Assembly (NCBI RefSeq): GCF_004664715.2 | Contig: NC_051063.1 | Location: forward strand, 74,106,518-74,170,517 | Origin: Peromyscus leucopus | Lineage: Eukaryota > Chordata > Mammalia > Rodentia > Cricetidae | DNA: 64,000 bases | Reading direction: 5' to 3' | Shown here: positions 37,270-50,013 of the stretch, piece after piece | Layout of the letters: each line of letters begins with the position of its first letter | How positions within the stretch are numbered: the first letter of the stretch is position 1 | Notes under the pieces: model-generated | Databases searched by the model: none | What the model was told of the DNA's origin: nothing | Seen by the model: the letters and a program-made list of their open reading frames with translations, nothing else | Position numbers and translations under genes: made by a program

Positions 37270-40200
37270 GTTCCCCGGAGAATTGAACCTTGGGCTGGTG
37301 TGTCCCAGGTGAGAGGCTAGTTGGAAACCTTATCTAATGCCATGTGCTCAGATGCATCCCTGATTTATGTGAGGAGCTCTGACTGGAGGTCTGGATTTGT
37401 ATGTACCCTGTGGATGTTCCTTAGGGAACATGTGAACAATATGAATTACTTTATAGACATCTAGGCAGATTGTGTTGTGATAAATAAAATTCAGGCTCTT
37501 CAGTTTGTGGTGGGTTTTCATCTTGTATAATTCCTTACCAGCTTTAAGTAAAATCACAGTTCTCACATAAACACCTTCAAGCACTTTACTTGAAAAAGAA
37601 ATTGTCCCACTTTGCTGTGGATACTGGGGAGCCAATAAAGGGCTGCAGGCAAGGATCCATACGGCCTGGTCCTGTTGGTTGCAGTGGGAGAATGGACTTG
37701 ATGAGAACTTGAAAGTCTCCTCACTGCTGGCCACATGACAGTGGCTTCTTTGAGGTAGTGGAGACCGAGGGCCACTAAGTGCTATTTCTGAGGCCTGAAA
37801 AAGCAGATAAACACCTGAATGAACTCTTCCCCAGGATGGTGAATCAATTCCCTTCCCTGGCCCCCTCATGTATCTTTAACAGAAAATAAAGCTTTGAATT
37901 TTACTTTTTTCTCTGAATATTATTTTCTTGGTCCTGATTCATTCATTTTTTTTCCTTATCCTTTTCAACTTGTGACCCTTCAGTTAAAATTAAATTTGCA
38001 CTGTAAGTTGACTCTCTGAATCTTTTCTTCACAAGCTTCCTTTGTATTTTCCAGAAGAAAAAGGATTAACTCAGGGTTTCCAAAGTAAAAGCAAAGATTG
38101 TGATTAAAACTGAATTAGAATCTTTATTCTCTATTATTTGCCAATAGCAAAATAAATAGCCCAGTCTTAAAGCAGCTTTAAAGTTAGTCCTGGAGCCTTT
38201 GAGAACGCTTGGATTTTAATTAAAGAACCACAAAATACCATTACTTTCTGTTTGTCAGGGGAAAAAATATGTATTTTTAAAATTTCAAAGCTTAGTCTAG
38301 CAGCACATGGAGTCCATCTGTTGGTGTTCAGAATTGGGGTGCACAAATGGATTCAGATGTTTAGGCCTTTTGTCTGTACTGGCCCCAGCACACTCACCAG
38401 CTGAGTGTGGCACAACCACAGTTCTTGAGAACAGAGCAGCTCGAGTTACGTCTAAAGCACTCTCTTGGGGACTGATAAAGTCAATCTCTGTTTATGTAAC
38501 AAAGTCAGGAGCAAGGGTCTGCTGCAGTGCTCTGAGGATGGGATTCCACTGGTGTTGTCTTTCAGGGAAGGGACTGGGTTTAATAAGCCTGAATTCTGAC
38601 CTGAGGGGCAGGCTGTGCAGGGCAGCCCACTCTAGTGGGTCGTTTTGAAACATTTTTGCTTAGGTAGTGTTAGAGCAATTGGTTTCAGTAAAGTCAATAG
38701 GTTTATTGCGGAAAGTGGGATAGCGATACGTTTTGCCTGATAAAAGACTAAAATGCCTGAGACCTCTTGTATACATTGCCACTGGTATTCAGTAAGGGGC
38801 AAGGGAGTGAGTGGTTTGTGCATGTTCAGTGAGTTCATCTTTTTTATATACTTAAATTTCAATTTAACTTGAACTTTCAAAACAGACTCTGCCAGTTTAG
38901 CCTGTTCTCAAATGCTCATGAAATCCTTCCCATTTCACAAAATATTGACAAAGTATTCTTGAAAGTAAAATCTCATAAAGGTCTTTGGTTTGGGACCAGA
39001 GTTCAAAGGAAAGTCCGTTTGGTTTTGATTTGAAAACTGTAAAAACAAAATACCCTCAAAATGGCAGGGTGTGAATTGGTAACTTCAATTTTATTACAAT
39101 CTGCCAAGCCCATCCCCAGATGTTTCCAATTAAACACCAAGAATGTAACTTGGGTGAATATCATATGAAAGCATTTCTTTACTTTTCTCTGATTTTTTTT
39201 TCTGAGAAAAATAACAAAATCTCAAATCCTTTAACTTTAATTAAAGAAATAACTTCTCATTTAAATGTTTGAACTTTCATAAAGAAAAATGCAACATTCA
39301 AAGAGGATTTTTGCATCTCAGTTTTGCACGCGCTGGTGGCCCCCAAATATATAAGGGTTCACATACTTCATCTTCCAAAGGCCAAAAAGAAAAATTTGAA
39401 AAGATGTTAAAGCCTTTAGAAATTAAAATGCTGTATTTCTGGATTTAGTTTACAATCAGAGAATAGTTCTTTTAACATTGTAGATTGTTTAAAGAGGAGT
39501 GTTTACTCATTTTATTGCTTTGTTTTGGATTGTTTAGGGCATTTTCCATTATAATGTAAAGACTACAACTTTCTTTGATTTTTTTTTTTTTTGATCAATT
39601 GTGTATTCAGTTGTAAGCAGTTCTTTGATGGGAATCTGGGAAGACAGGAGATGAAATAAGATGAAAGAAAGCATAATGCCATTTTAAAGCCCCAAATTTC
39701 ATGATATTTCCCCAGATAATACCAGATTATATATGGATCCATTCATGAGCTTGAAGCTTGCTTCAAATGTGTCAGTCTGTGTTAAGAGGAAAGTTAGTGG
39801 CAAAGAATTTGACTGTATGGAAATTTTTATATATTTCAGAGAGAAGATGGAGTTATTCTTAATAACTAATTCAACATTAACATTTTAAATGCAAAGCTAA
39901 TGATAAATTTGTTTTTGAAGCTTGCTCGGACCATGAAGACACAGGACCACATAACTAGCTGTAAAGATGAAACAGTTGTTTCACTTTTCATCTCCTATTT
40001 GATGGAATTTTGATGTACATAGATTTGGAATGCCAGAGGAAGACAGTGATGCAGGTCTTCAATCTGTATTTGCTGTTGGTGAGGACTTGTCACCGACTCC
40101 CCTCCCCAGGATGCTACTTAGCCTTTAAGACATAATGCTTAGGGACCTTTGCTGCTGCTCCAGAGAAAGCTGGGCCTTTAGCCTTTGAGTTTCACCAGCA

Positions 40201-40487
40201 GCTTGTGTATAGTCCTCATTCTTTTCAGTACAACTGTTGGGCCACTGTCCAGCAAGTCACTGGACACAGCTGCCTCCTCTTTTCCTCATAGGTAGTGAAC
40301 ATATGGGAAGACTCAACTTATCTTCTTTTGTTGAATGCCAAGTGCATGTATTGAACTGGCTTTGAGTTTAAGACCCAGAGGTTATTTTGTAAATTATGTG
40401 GGAAAATTGTGAATAATTTTAGATTAAGCTATGGAATGACAAAGGAAACATAGAATAGTTCATAGCTCATCACTGACATTGCATGAT

Positions 40488-40857
40488 TGTAGCTAGAGAG
40501 TTTGCTTTCCAGTCTCGCCAAGCTCTGGCAGTCCCACAGCCCACTTATAAAATAAACACATAGACGCTTATATTATTTACAAACTGTATGGCCTAATGGC
40601 TCAGGCTTCTTGCTAACTATTCTTATATCTTAAATCAACCCATATCTATTAGCCTATAAGTTGCCACGTGGCTTGTGACTTACCAGTACCTTACATCTCT
40701 CTTGTCATGGCGGTGGCTGGCAGCGTCTCTGACTCAGCCTTTCACTTCCCAGAACTCTTCTCTCTTTGTCCTGCCTATACTTCGTGCCTGGACAATCAGT
40801 GTTTTATTTATTAACCAATCAGAGCAACACATTTAACGTACAGAACATCCCACAGCA
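40488..40857 (-). mobile_element. Solo LTR, mys-like, with exact 6-bp duplication
   Basis: A 370-bp unit bounded by TG...CA, flanked by catgat at 40482-40487 and 40858-40863. Same family as 12513-12900. Confidence 0.9.
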
Positions 40858-40887
40858 CATGATCTTGCTGTTTTATTTCTATAATAG

Positions 40888-40975
40888 TAATGTCTGAGAT
40901 CTGGAAATGTAGCTCAGGGGTAGAGTGCTTGTCTTAGCAATGGGTCCTGGGTTTATTCCCTAGTATTTTGCCTCC
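40888..40975 (+). mobile_element. ID SINE, sense
   Basis: gaaatgtagctcaggggtag, agtgcttgtcttagcaatgg and cctgggtttattccc match the tRNA-Ala-derived ID/BC1 head. Confidence 0.75.
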
Positions 40976-41061
40976 ACCACCGAAAAGAAAGAATGCCATT
41001 TTCGCTACTTTTAAAGTTGTCACAAGATTTGATTCAGATAATATGAGGATTATGCTGTTTA

Positions 41062-41269
41062 AATGTTATGTGTATAGGTGTTTGCCTACTGTATGTCTTG
41101 CACCATGTGTATGTATGCCTGAGGCCTGCGGAGGTCAGAAGAGGGTGTTGGATCCTCTGGAAATGGAGTTATAGACAGTTGTGAACTTGCATGTGGGTGC
41201 TGAGAATTGAACCTAGGTCCTCTGGAATTTCAGCAAGTGCTTTTAACCATTAAGCTATCTCTTCAGCCT
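41062..41269 (-). mobile_element. B2/B3 SINE, antisense
   Basis: gcggaggtcagaagagggtg, catgtgggtgctgagaattg and gcttttaaccattaagctat in antisense order. Confidence 0.88.
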
Positions 41270-41944
41270 GAGGATTGTGCTCTTAACCAACACAGGAAGA
41301 AAACATTACCATCTTTACCAACAAAAATGAAGAGGCTCTTCCTCAAGTTGCATGTTACCCCCTCCCTCTGTTGTCTTCATTTAGTGAAGCTTAATAGGAA
41401 ACACCATGCTCTTCTTTGAAAAGAAAATGCAAGGTTTTTAAAAAATAAATGCTTTGAGAGGAAAAGTGAAATTGACAGGAGCGGGTAGTTTCTAACTTCG
41501 TTAAATATGAAACCTCTTTAATTTCAGTGACGTTTATAGACCTTGTCATGATAGTGAACTTAGCCTTTCAGCATTTGGGCTTTCTAAAGGGAACGAAGCT
41601 AGTTATTTTATACAATACAGGGATGGTAGAGCTGCATCCAGAGTATGAATTCGATAAATACTGATTGACTCCTGCATGTCATATTAGTACATAAATCAGG
41701 ACACCCACTATGTTTATAAAAAAGAAAGGTGGAATGTGGTGTTAGATTCATTGTTTACTAAACATCAATGATAAGCTCAGGCTGAAAATAAAATCTCTGA
41801 CCCTGCATTATAACAAGAAGTTTTAGATAGGTACATATTGACAAAAACCAACAAGAGTGTTGATATGGCCTACAGGTGAAAAATAGTAAGAAGGATTGAT
41901 GGGCTTCATTGAGAGTGTGACATTGAGAAAAACTTAAAGTAGAT

Positions 41945-42085
41945 AAGACTGAGCTTGGTGGTGAAGGACTGTAATTCCAGCTACTCAAGAGTATGAAACA
42001 GGAGGGTTCCAAGTTCAAGGCTTCCCAGTACAATTTAGTGAGACCCTGTTGCATAATAATTTAAAATAATAATAATTTAAAAATA
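41945..42085 (+). mobile_element. Old B1-like SINE, sense
   Basis: gagcttggtggtgaaggact, gtaattccagctactcaaga and tgagaccctgttgcataata, strongly diverged. Confidence 0.6.
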
Positions 42086-42099
42086 AAGAAAAAAGAAGG

Positions 42100-42180
42100 C
42101 CAGGGTTTTAATGTAGTTCCTTAGTACAGGGTTTGTATAACATGCGTAAAGGTCTTGGGTTTAGTCCCTTCTATATAAAC
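42100..42180 (+). mobile_element. ID-like SINE fragment, sense
   Basis: ccttagtacagggtttgtat and aaggtcttgggtttagtccc resemble an ID body. A (CAA)n run follows at 42187-42208. Confidence 0.5.
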
Positions 42181-42445
42181 ATAGGCAACAACAACAACAA
42201 CAACAAAAACAGGCTAAGAATGACTCAGTCCAGAGAGACATTGAGAAGCCCTGAGGTATACACAGGTCTGACATGTTCCAGGGGCTCCAAAGAAACCCGT
42301 GTAGCCTAACTGACATGATGCAGCTGCAGAAAACCAGGATCATCTAGGGCCTTGTAGACTGTGCCACAGGCTCTGCTGCAGATCAAGCATGCATGGAAAT
42401 AAAATATGCCTGGCAGTATGAGGAAATAATACACAATTTATTTTT

Positions 42446-42639
42446 TGGGTTTTTTTGTTTTGTTTTTTGTTTGTTTTTGTTTTTGTTTTTGTTTTTCGAG
42501 ACAGGGTTTCTCTGTGTAGCTTTGCGCCTTTCCTGGAACTCACTTTGTATAGACCAGGCTGGCCTCACACTCACAAAGATCCTGCTTTTGCCTCCCAAGT
42601 GCTGGGATTAAAGGCTTGTGCCACCATTGCCCGGCTACT
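42446..42639 (-). mobile_element. B1 SINE, antisense, cricetid-type
   Basis: Poly-T with G, then gagacagggtttctctgtgt, tagctttgcgcctttcctgg and aagtgctgggattaaaggct. The duplication atttattttt flanks it at 42436-42445 and 42640-42649. Confidence 0.92.
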
Positions 42640-42649
42640 ATTTATTTTT

Positions 42650-42815
42650 AAAAACATTTTGGACAGGGGTTGGGGGCGGGGTGGGATTCATGTATGCCAT
42701 AGTATGTGTGTAGAAGTCAGAGAACAATTTGTGAAGGTTGGTTGTCTCCTTCCACCATGTGGATTCTAGGATGCACTCAGGCCACCAGGCTTGGTGGTGA
42801 GCTCCGTTACCCACT
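42650..42815 (-). mobile_element. B3-type SINE, antisense
   Basis: gtagaagtcagagaacaatt, ttccaccatgtggattctag and aggccaccaggcttggtggt. Near its tail lies a G4-type run at 42666-42685. Confidence 0.72.
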
Positions 42816-42826
42816 TTCAGGCCTTC

Positions 42827-43023
42827 TTTTTTTTTTTTTTTTTTTAATATTCTAGATTTTTTTTTAAACTTATTTGTTTATTTACTATGTATACAGTGTT
42901 CTGCAGGCCAGAAGAGGAGACCATATATCATTACGGATGGTTGTGAACCATCATGTGGGTGCTGGGAATTGAACTCATGATCTCTAGAAGAGCAGTCAGT
43001 GCTCTTAACTGCTAAGCCATCTC
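42827..43023 (-). mobile_element. B2 SINE, antisense, with 11-bp duplication
   Basis: T run, then catcatgtgggtgctgggaa and gagcagtcagtgctcttaac; exact flanks ttcaggccttc at 42816-42826 and 43024-43034. Confidence 0.93.
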
Positions 43024-43484
43024 TTCAGGCCTTCCATTTTTAAATGGATTGCCTATACACTGTGGGAGGGTAAGGCACTGGGGGCTCATGAATCTAAGGT
43101 TTATTTAGGATTTGATAGAAATACACAGGGATGATGGCTGTACACCTTTGAAAAAGTAAAGAAACTGGACCCTTTGATAATGGGGGAGATTTTGATAGTT
43201 TATGAATCCCATCAGTACAAACATGACAAAACTGATGCTTAGAGCTTGCTAGAATCATTTCTTGCTGCTGCTTCATGTCATCAGACACTTTTTTGCCTTT
43301 AGAAATTCAGATTTCTAACTAGATATGTCTTAACTGGAGGAAACTGCCTAAGTGCTGTTTGCTGTGTTTCACTGGAAGTAGTAAGATATCAGTTTATTTT
43401 TAAGTCTATTATTACTTACAGATTACTGCCATACTTTACATACTCTATCTACATACATGTTGAGTAGGATGTGAAAGTGAGATA

Positions 43485-43688
43485 GTTTTTTTTAAATTAT
43501 TTTATGTTTACCAGTATTTTGCCTGTACATATGTCTTTGCCTGTGGAGGCCAGAGAAGGTGTTGGACCCCCAGAACTAGAGTTGCAGATAACTGTGAGCC
43601 ACCACATGGGTGCTGGAAATTGAACTCGGGTCCTCTGGAAGAGCAGCAAGTGCTCTTAACCACCAAACCAACACTCCAGTCACGATGA
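43485..43688 (-). mobile_element. B2 SINE, antisense
   Basis: tttgcctgtggaggccagag, cacatgggtgctggaaattg and gagcagcaagtgctcttaac; short flanks tgagata at 43478-43484 and 43689-43695. Confidence 0.9.
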
Positions 43689-43764
43689 TGAGATATTTTA
43701 ACCCCTGGTTATCAAAAATGAATGTAGTTTTTAGACTGAATTCTGATTACTTTGCTAGACTAAT

Positions 43765-43944
43765 TTTTTTGTTTTTGTTTTGGTTTTTTGTTTTTTGTTT
43801 TTCAAGACAGGGTTTCTCTGTGTAGCTTTGCGCCTTTCCTGGAGCTCACTTGGTAGCCCAGGCTGGCCTCGAACTCACAGAGATCCGCCTGGCTCTGCCT
43901 CCCAAGTGCTGGGATTAAAGGTGTGCGCCACCACCGCCCGGCTT
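43765..43944 (-). mobile_element. B1 SINE, antisense, young, cricetid-type
   Basis: A near-intact B1 with tagctttgcgcctttcctgg and gtgtgcgccaccaccgcccg, T-rich tail, and flanks tagactaat at 43756-43764 and 43945-43953. It is the nearest upstream antisense B1 to exon C. Confidence 0.94.
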
Positions 43945-46516
43945 TAGACTAATATTTTTTACATAATTTATTTGGTGGCTCTTTGATAGGTTGGAAAATC
44001 AGACCAATATGGCAATGACCTTCAAATTATGGGCTAAAGCATGCAAGTGAGAATGCCTTTGTTCATTGCATTGACCAAAACCAAAGCAAACAGTCCCCCT
44101 TCCGGAAGACAGTCTTTTCTAATAGATGTGGAGCAGGAAATGTATTCAGCTAGGGTTTGGAGGGTTTGTCCTTGCACAGTGTTTTAGATTTAACATTTTC
44201 TAAATTCTTATTCTATGACAACCTAGTAAAATTGACTGAAATATTATATGGCCATGTTGTAATCTTTCTCATTTTCCAAGTAGCCTTAAGCAGTTCCCAC
44301 TAAAAAGACAATTACTGAGTATTACAGCTCTATTTGGAGAAAATAGGAACTCTTCTATAGCAACCCGGACTCTACTCCCTTCTCTTCTGAACTCTTTGTC
44401 ACTTTGAAAGAACTCCTCAAAAAGCCGTGGAATAAGCTGTCAAAGATGTTACATTTTCAAAATTCTGAAAGCTACTACTTCAGAAAGCTGTGGTAACTCA
44501 CATTTCTTATTTACCGAAAAGTCAGCACCCTAGGAAAGAATTAATCTGCTTTTACTTCATTGTTCAATCTGAATGAGTATACTTAGAGGTTGATTAAATA
44601 TTTTTTTCTTTTGACCCCAGGAAAGTATGTCCAAATCCTTAAGTAATTACATTCTTAATACAAACATCTCTCGTTTTTTCTTACAATAGGGCACAGGCAG
44701 GGTAGCTTTCACATCCCTGTGGTTTTCGTTTGTGTGATGGGTGACTCTGAATTGAGCTCTAAACACTTCAGTCACATAACTTAGCCAGCTTAGTTTAGAA
44801 AGCACAATATTTCAGAGTAGTTTATTCCATAAAACTGCATTCTTTGATGGCTTGAGAGAATATTTGAAGTATTGAAAAAAGCCTATACTTTGGAGAATAG
44901 CGTTTAATTGGCAAATTTGATTTCAAATGATATGAAGAAGTTAAAATATATTTCTGATCTTTTAGTGAGGTAAATGTAGAACTCTGATATGAGTGACTGT
45001 GACCTTCAGAGAACATTGTGAGAACCCAGGTGTTTGAGGAGTTGTGCCTGTCACACAGTTTCTGTGGACCCAAAGTGGGTGCCCCTTGGTCACTCCAGTG
45101 GACTCATTGCCGGTTCTCTAAAAGCATGACTTTGTCACCTTCTTGTGGCAGTACTGCTGCCTCTCTGAGTCTTAGTCAGGGTTGTTAGATTCAGACCCTC
45201 GTTCCGGGGGTTTGTTCATGAACCTGTGTGTACATAAGGACTGTACTTAAAGGGAAAGTCCATTATTTCAGCCTTCAGGACTCCGAGTCACGTGAGGTCT
45301 AGTTACCCTCAATGTTTGCCTTGACTCCACCTCACGTTAGAGAATAGGGTTGTTTGGACAGTTGGGAGTTTCATTGTTATTTTAACACACTTTTCTCACT
45401 AGATATTTTTGGGGATTCTCAAACGTTCTTTCACTACATGAAAATATGCTGTTCAATTTTTATTCATTTTTAAAATCATATTGGTTGTATTTTTGCACCA
45501 GATTGAGAATTCTAGGATGATAAAGCAAAATGGAGAAGATTCTGCAAATAGAGTGATGAGAGACTAGATTTACCAAAGAGTAAAAATAACATGAAATTGG
45601 CATTGAAAACTATGTGTCCCTGGTACATGACAAGCCGAGAACTCAGTATATATAGGAATTTAGCAAGGGACACTTTTAGTCAGTAGGGGAAGTGAAGAGT
45701 GCTCAAAAATCATGTGGAGGCCATTGAGTAAATACAAGAGAAATTAGGTTGGATTGTTGTTCCTTATATTGAAGTAATTTCTTACACTGGATTGTAAAAA
45801 ATTTAAAAGACTAGATTTTAACTTGTATATCAAATTTGAATTTTAATATTCAGACATTTGGAATTTTGAACAAATTCAGAGAACATAAAAGCTTTGGTTT
45901 TCTGAAAAAATTCACTAATGCTTTTTACAGTTTGTATCATTCTTAATTATGTATTATCCATAAATGAATGATTTATTTACTTCAGCAAATATTGTATAGT
46001 GTTGCACAGTTGAAGTATGTAACTGATCTACGTATTTTTCTAAAATAGAATTTTTGAAGTTTTATTATTACAGAAGTTTTGTTAGAATTTCTACTTTTTA
46101 AGCTTTTTATTGTATATTCACTAGATTGTTAGTAGATGTATATTACTAGGACTTTTTAAAACATTTGCATGGACTGAATATTATCAGCCTTGAGTCTCTA
46201 AACTAAAAAATTAGTGACTGAGGACAGTAAAGTTCTACTTTTGAAAACAAGTTTGCTTATATGGCTTTGTATGGTTCTCTAATATATGCAAAGAAGCTTC
46301 GCTCTGTTCCTCACTAGCTTTTCAAAGAGTAAAAACTTAACTTCCAAATCAGTATAGCCTGCTAAATGTTGATGTATTAGAGAGCCTTGCATTACATGTG
46401 TTCTCTAAGTATGGCAAAGCTTTCCTGTTACCATGCCTTTCCTTGCCCCATGGAGCCTTAGAACTCAGGAGTTAGTGTTTGTAATGTCTGTGCCTTTTGT
46501 CTTCACTTCTCTTTAG

Positions 46517-46834
<318 letters not shown>

Positions 46835-47302
46835 TAAAGAAATGATGTGTGCTCTTGCTGCCTGTGTTTTTCCTGTTGGATTAGTTTTCACATGCTTTGA
46901 GGGCTGTTGTCTTTATCTTTTATTCTTTAACAATTATCACAATATAAAAATTGTCTACTCGTTTGCTTATTTGACCAATGTAAAGACAGAAATGTTGAGC
47001 AATTGAACTAAGTGAGGTTGTAGAACAGTGTTGTGGGGATAATTAATGCATGAAGTTTTTGTGCTGACACTTTCTTTTTATATCTGGTGTGTCTCCTTTT
47101 CTACACCGTCTTCCACTCCCTGCCTAGAATAGCTTCCACCACATTTTGTGTACTATTAGTCTCTGTATTAGTATATATAGACACTAAAAGAACAGCCCCA
47201 AGTTAAGACCCTGATTTCATCACCAGTAGGTATACTATGTGCTTTTAGGCAATCAAGAAGCTTCCCTGCTTTCAGATTCCTTACTTATTAGGATAAAAAT
47301 AA

Positions 47303-47501
47303 AGCTGGGCGGTGGTGGTGTATGCCTTTAATCCAGCACTCTGGAGGCAGAGCCAGGCGGATCTCTGTGAGTTTGAAGCCAGCCAGATCTACAGAGTAGG
47401 TTCCAGGAAAGGCACAAGGCTACACAGAGAAACCCTGTCTCGGAAAAACAAAAAAACAAAAAAAAAAAAAACCAAAAAAAACCAAAACAAAACAAAACAA
47501 A
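47303..47501 (+). mobile_element. B1 SINE, sense, young
   Basis: gctgggcggtggtggtgtat, ggatctctgtgagtttgaag, the variant ccaggaaaggcacaaggcta and an 80-bp A-rich tail. It lies 0.67 kb past exon C and is of the same B1 type as the antisense copy at 43765. Confidence 0.93.
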
Positions 47502-47655
47502 AGTGAGAGGTGTGGTGACATATGCCCAGAACCCTAGCAATTGTAAGTTAAAGGCAGGAGAGTCACTCATTCAGGATCAGCCTTAGCTCTCTTGTGTGTT
47601 TGGGGTGAGCCTGAGAAACATGAGACCTTGTCTGAAACAAAAGATAATAATAGGA
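47502..47655 (+). mobile_element. Old B1-related SINE, sense
   Basis: gtgagaggtgtggtgacata, aaggcaggagagtcactcat and catgagaccttgtctgaaac keep a monomeric B1-like order. Confidence 0.55.
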
Positions 47656-50013
47656 CCTCCATGCTTGATGAAAGTATTGTATGTATGTACAAAAATGCCA
47701 TAATGTATTGTATACATTTAATATTGTATGCAGTTAATATATGTTAATAAGAATATGGTAAGACCTACCTTACTGAGTTATAACGAGCGGAAAATCAGAC
47801 ACAGTATTAAGAATTGCCCCTGTTGTTTTGGTTTTGTTACCCAAATTAGGATGTTGCATCAGATTTATGCCAGAGGCTTTTGTCGGCATTTATTTTCATT
47901 TGTTCTGCCCATTCTCTCTGAGCAAAAAGAAAAAAAAATGTATGTCCTGTTTACCTCCCTGGAATCTGAGTACCACTTAAAGTGTAAAACACCTCTTGTC
48001 TACAGGGCGTCGGACCATGGCTTTTTAAGTTGGCACAAGTTTGATGCTCTTGGGATGGCTTATATTATGCCACTGTGTGCAGCTTCCCCAGATTGAAGTC
48101 CTTTGGTGCTCCAAATTGTGCTTACTTGCTTTGAGTCTTCCCAGAGTCTGCCACTGAGATGGTGCTTGAGCAGACTTCATTAGAATCCAGAAGGAAGGAG
48201 GAAATGGAAAGCCCTGCAGAGGGGAATGAGTAAATGGCAGTCAAATGCGAATGAGGGACTAAGAAAGAAGGGCACTCATTTCTCAGTTCTGAAGTGACCA
48301 GTTTTTTCTCACCAGCGGGTTGTTTTTGTTTTTGTTTTTTTTTTTTTATGAAGTTGGTATATGTAATATATTTTGTTACCTTGAAAAGCTGATATGAAAT
48401 CATGAGTGAAACGGCTTATCCCTGGTAGTACCTTAGAATCTGAAGAGTGACCACAGGGGCCCAGCTGTCTCATTTTCCAGACACTCTGGCTTCGCCCTAG
48501 GTTTTCTAGCCAGAACTTAAATCCCACACCTTAAATTGTTAATCAGAATGGGATTATTTCATTCTAAGTTATACTTTACTGATCAAACAGATAATGTTGC
48601 TTTAAAACAAACATTGAATTTGTCAGTCAGCTTTGGTGTGAGGTCCATAGCCAAAGGCAATCGTGTTCAAGAGGAAAGCCCATGATTACCCACTGTCCAT
48701 GCCTTAGAAAACACTTTCCTCTTTGCCTTCCTCCAGGTCAGTAGCTTATGATGAAAGTTGCTGACCATTTTGTTGAATTATTTCATATTCACTAAATAAG
48801 AATAGTACTGTGTTCTTAAATTTGTTTCTGGCTCTCAAACTTAAGACACACCTTTACTTCCTCTCTTTCTTAAATCTAGTTTAAAGGTTACTTGGAAATA
48901 CAAGAGACCATAGGTTCTCCATGTTTTGTGAAGTTGAAAAGGTGATTGAGTCATTTCCATGCATGAGAATGAGATGGGCATGCAAGTAAATACTCATTGA
49001 GTTTATAGATTTTAAAATGCCTTTCCCAAACAACTGCTAATAAGCATTTTATGGCAAAAACAGTTTAGCCTTGCATTATTTACTGTTCTCAAAAAGACAC
49101 TTATACTGACGAGTGATGGACACATACATGTTATTTCCTGTGTTCTACTGGGTTCAGTTCCTCAGGGCAGACACTCTAGCTGTTAACTATCCATTGTTTA
49201 GAATTCATTTCAGTCTGAATAAACTTCTTTGAGAATAGTGCTTTGAAACAAATGAAGAGCACTTTCCATGTGTTGTGTCTTTGGAACTTTGAAGAGAATA
49301 TTGTATAGTTTTATCAATATTGAATATCACAGTCCAGACACTATTTGAAATCACATTTGTGTCCTGTGGTTTTAGGAAATTAAAATGCAGTTACATGCTG
49401 GAATATATTGAGCCTGCTGTGAAACATGGTCATTGGAGATTTAAATGGCAAACTGTGAGAGACTCTCCTCCTCTCTGGGGCCAGTTTTACTTTTACATGA
49501 CCCAAACTCTGACTCAGAAAAAAACACAGTGCCTGATGTGAGTAATATTGCTAGCCAGCCTGTTTTTTAATCACCAAGTCTTTTTCTCACCCAGATGTTC
49601 TGTGGTTCAAGTGCCTCCAGAAGGTGCCTCAGCTGATGTCATTATGCTCTGTAAAAGTGGTTTCAAGGTGCATCATGGGTCCCTCATCTCAGAAATCTCA
49701 TGTTCTCCACCCTCCATTGCTGTCAGACTGAAATACCCATCCCCAGTACTCTTGTCAGCCTCTGCTCCCCACCTCTTCCTCCTCATCTTTATGAGTGTTT
49801 CATTCTCTAGCCTGTGCAGCAAACCCTTTGTTTGTTTTTACTGTCTTATGGTACTATGTGGGCAAGAGTTGACTGTCTAACTTCTAGCAACTCTAAAGAA
49901 ATTCTCTTGTTGTAGACAGGTATTTTGTTTCCAGTTTACAACTTATACCTATTCCAGTGAAATAAGTTTAGAAGCTTCTCAAATAACTTTTAAGGAAAAT
50001 AATGTTCCATTGT

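Noticed and set aside
40888..40975. tRNA-like A and B box sequence
   Set aside because: It is an ID SINE derived from tRNA-Ala; it lacks a full cloverleaf.
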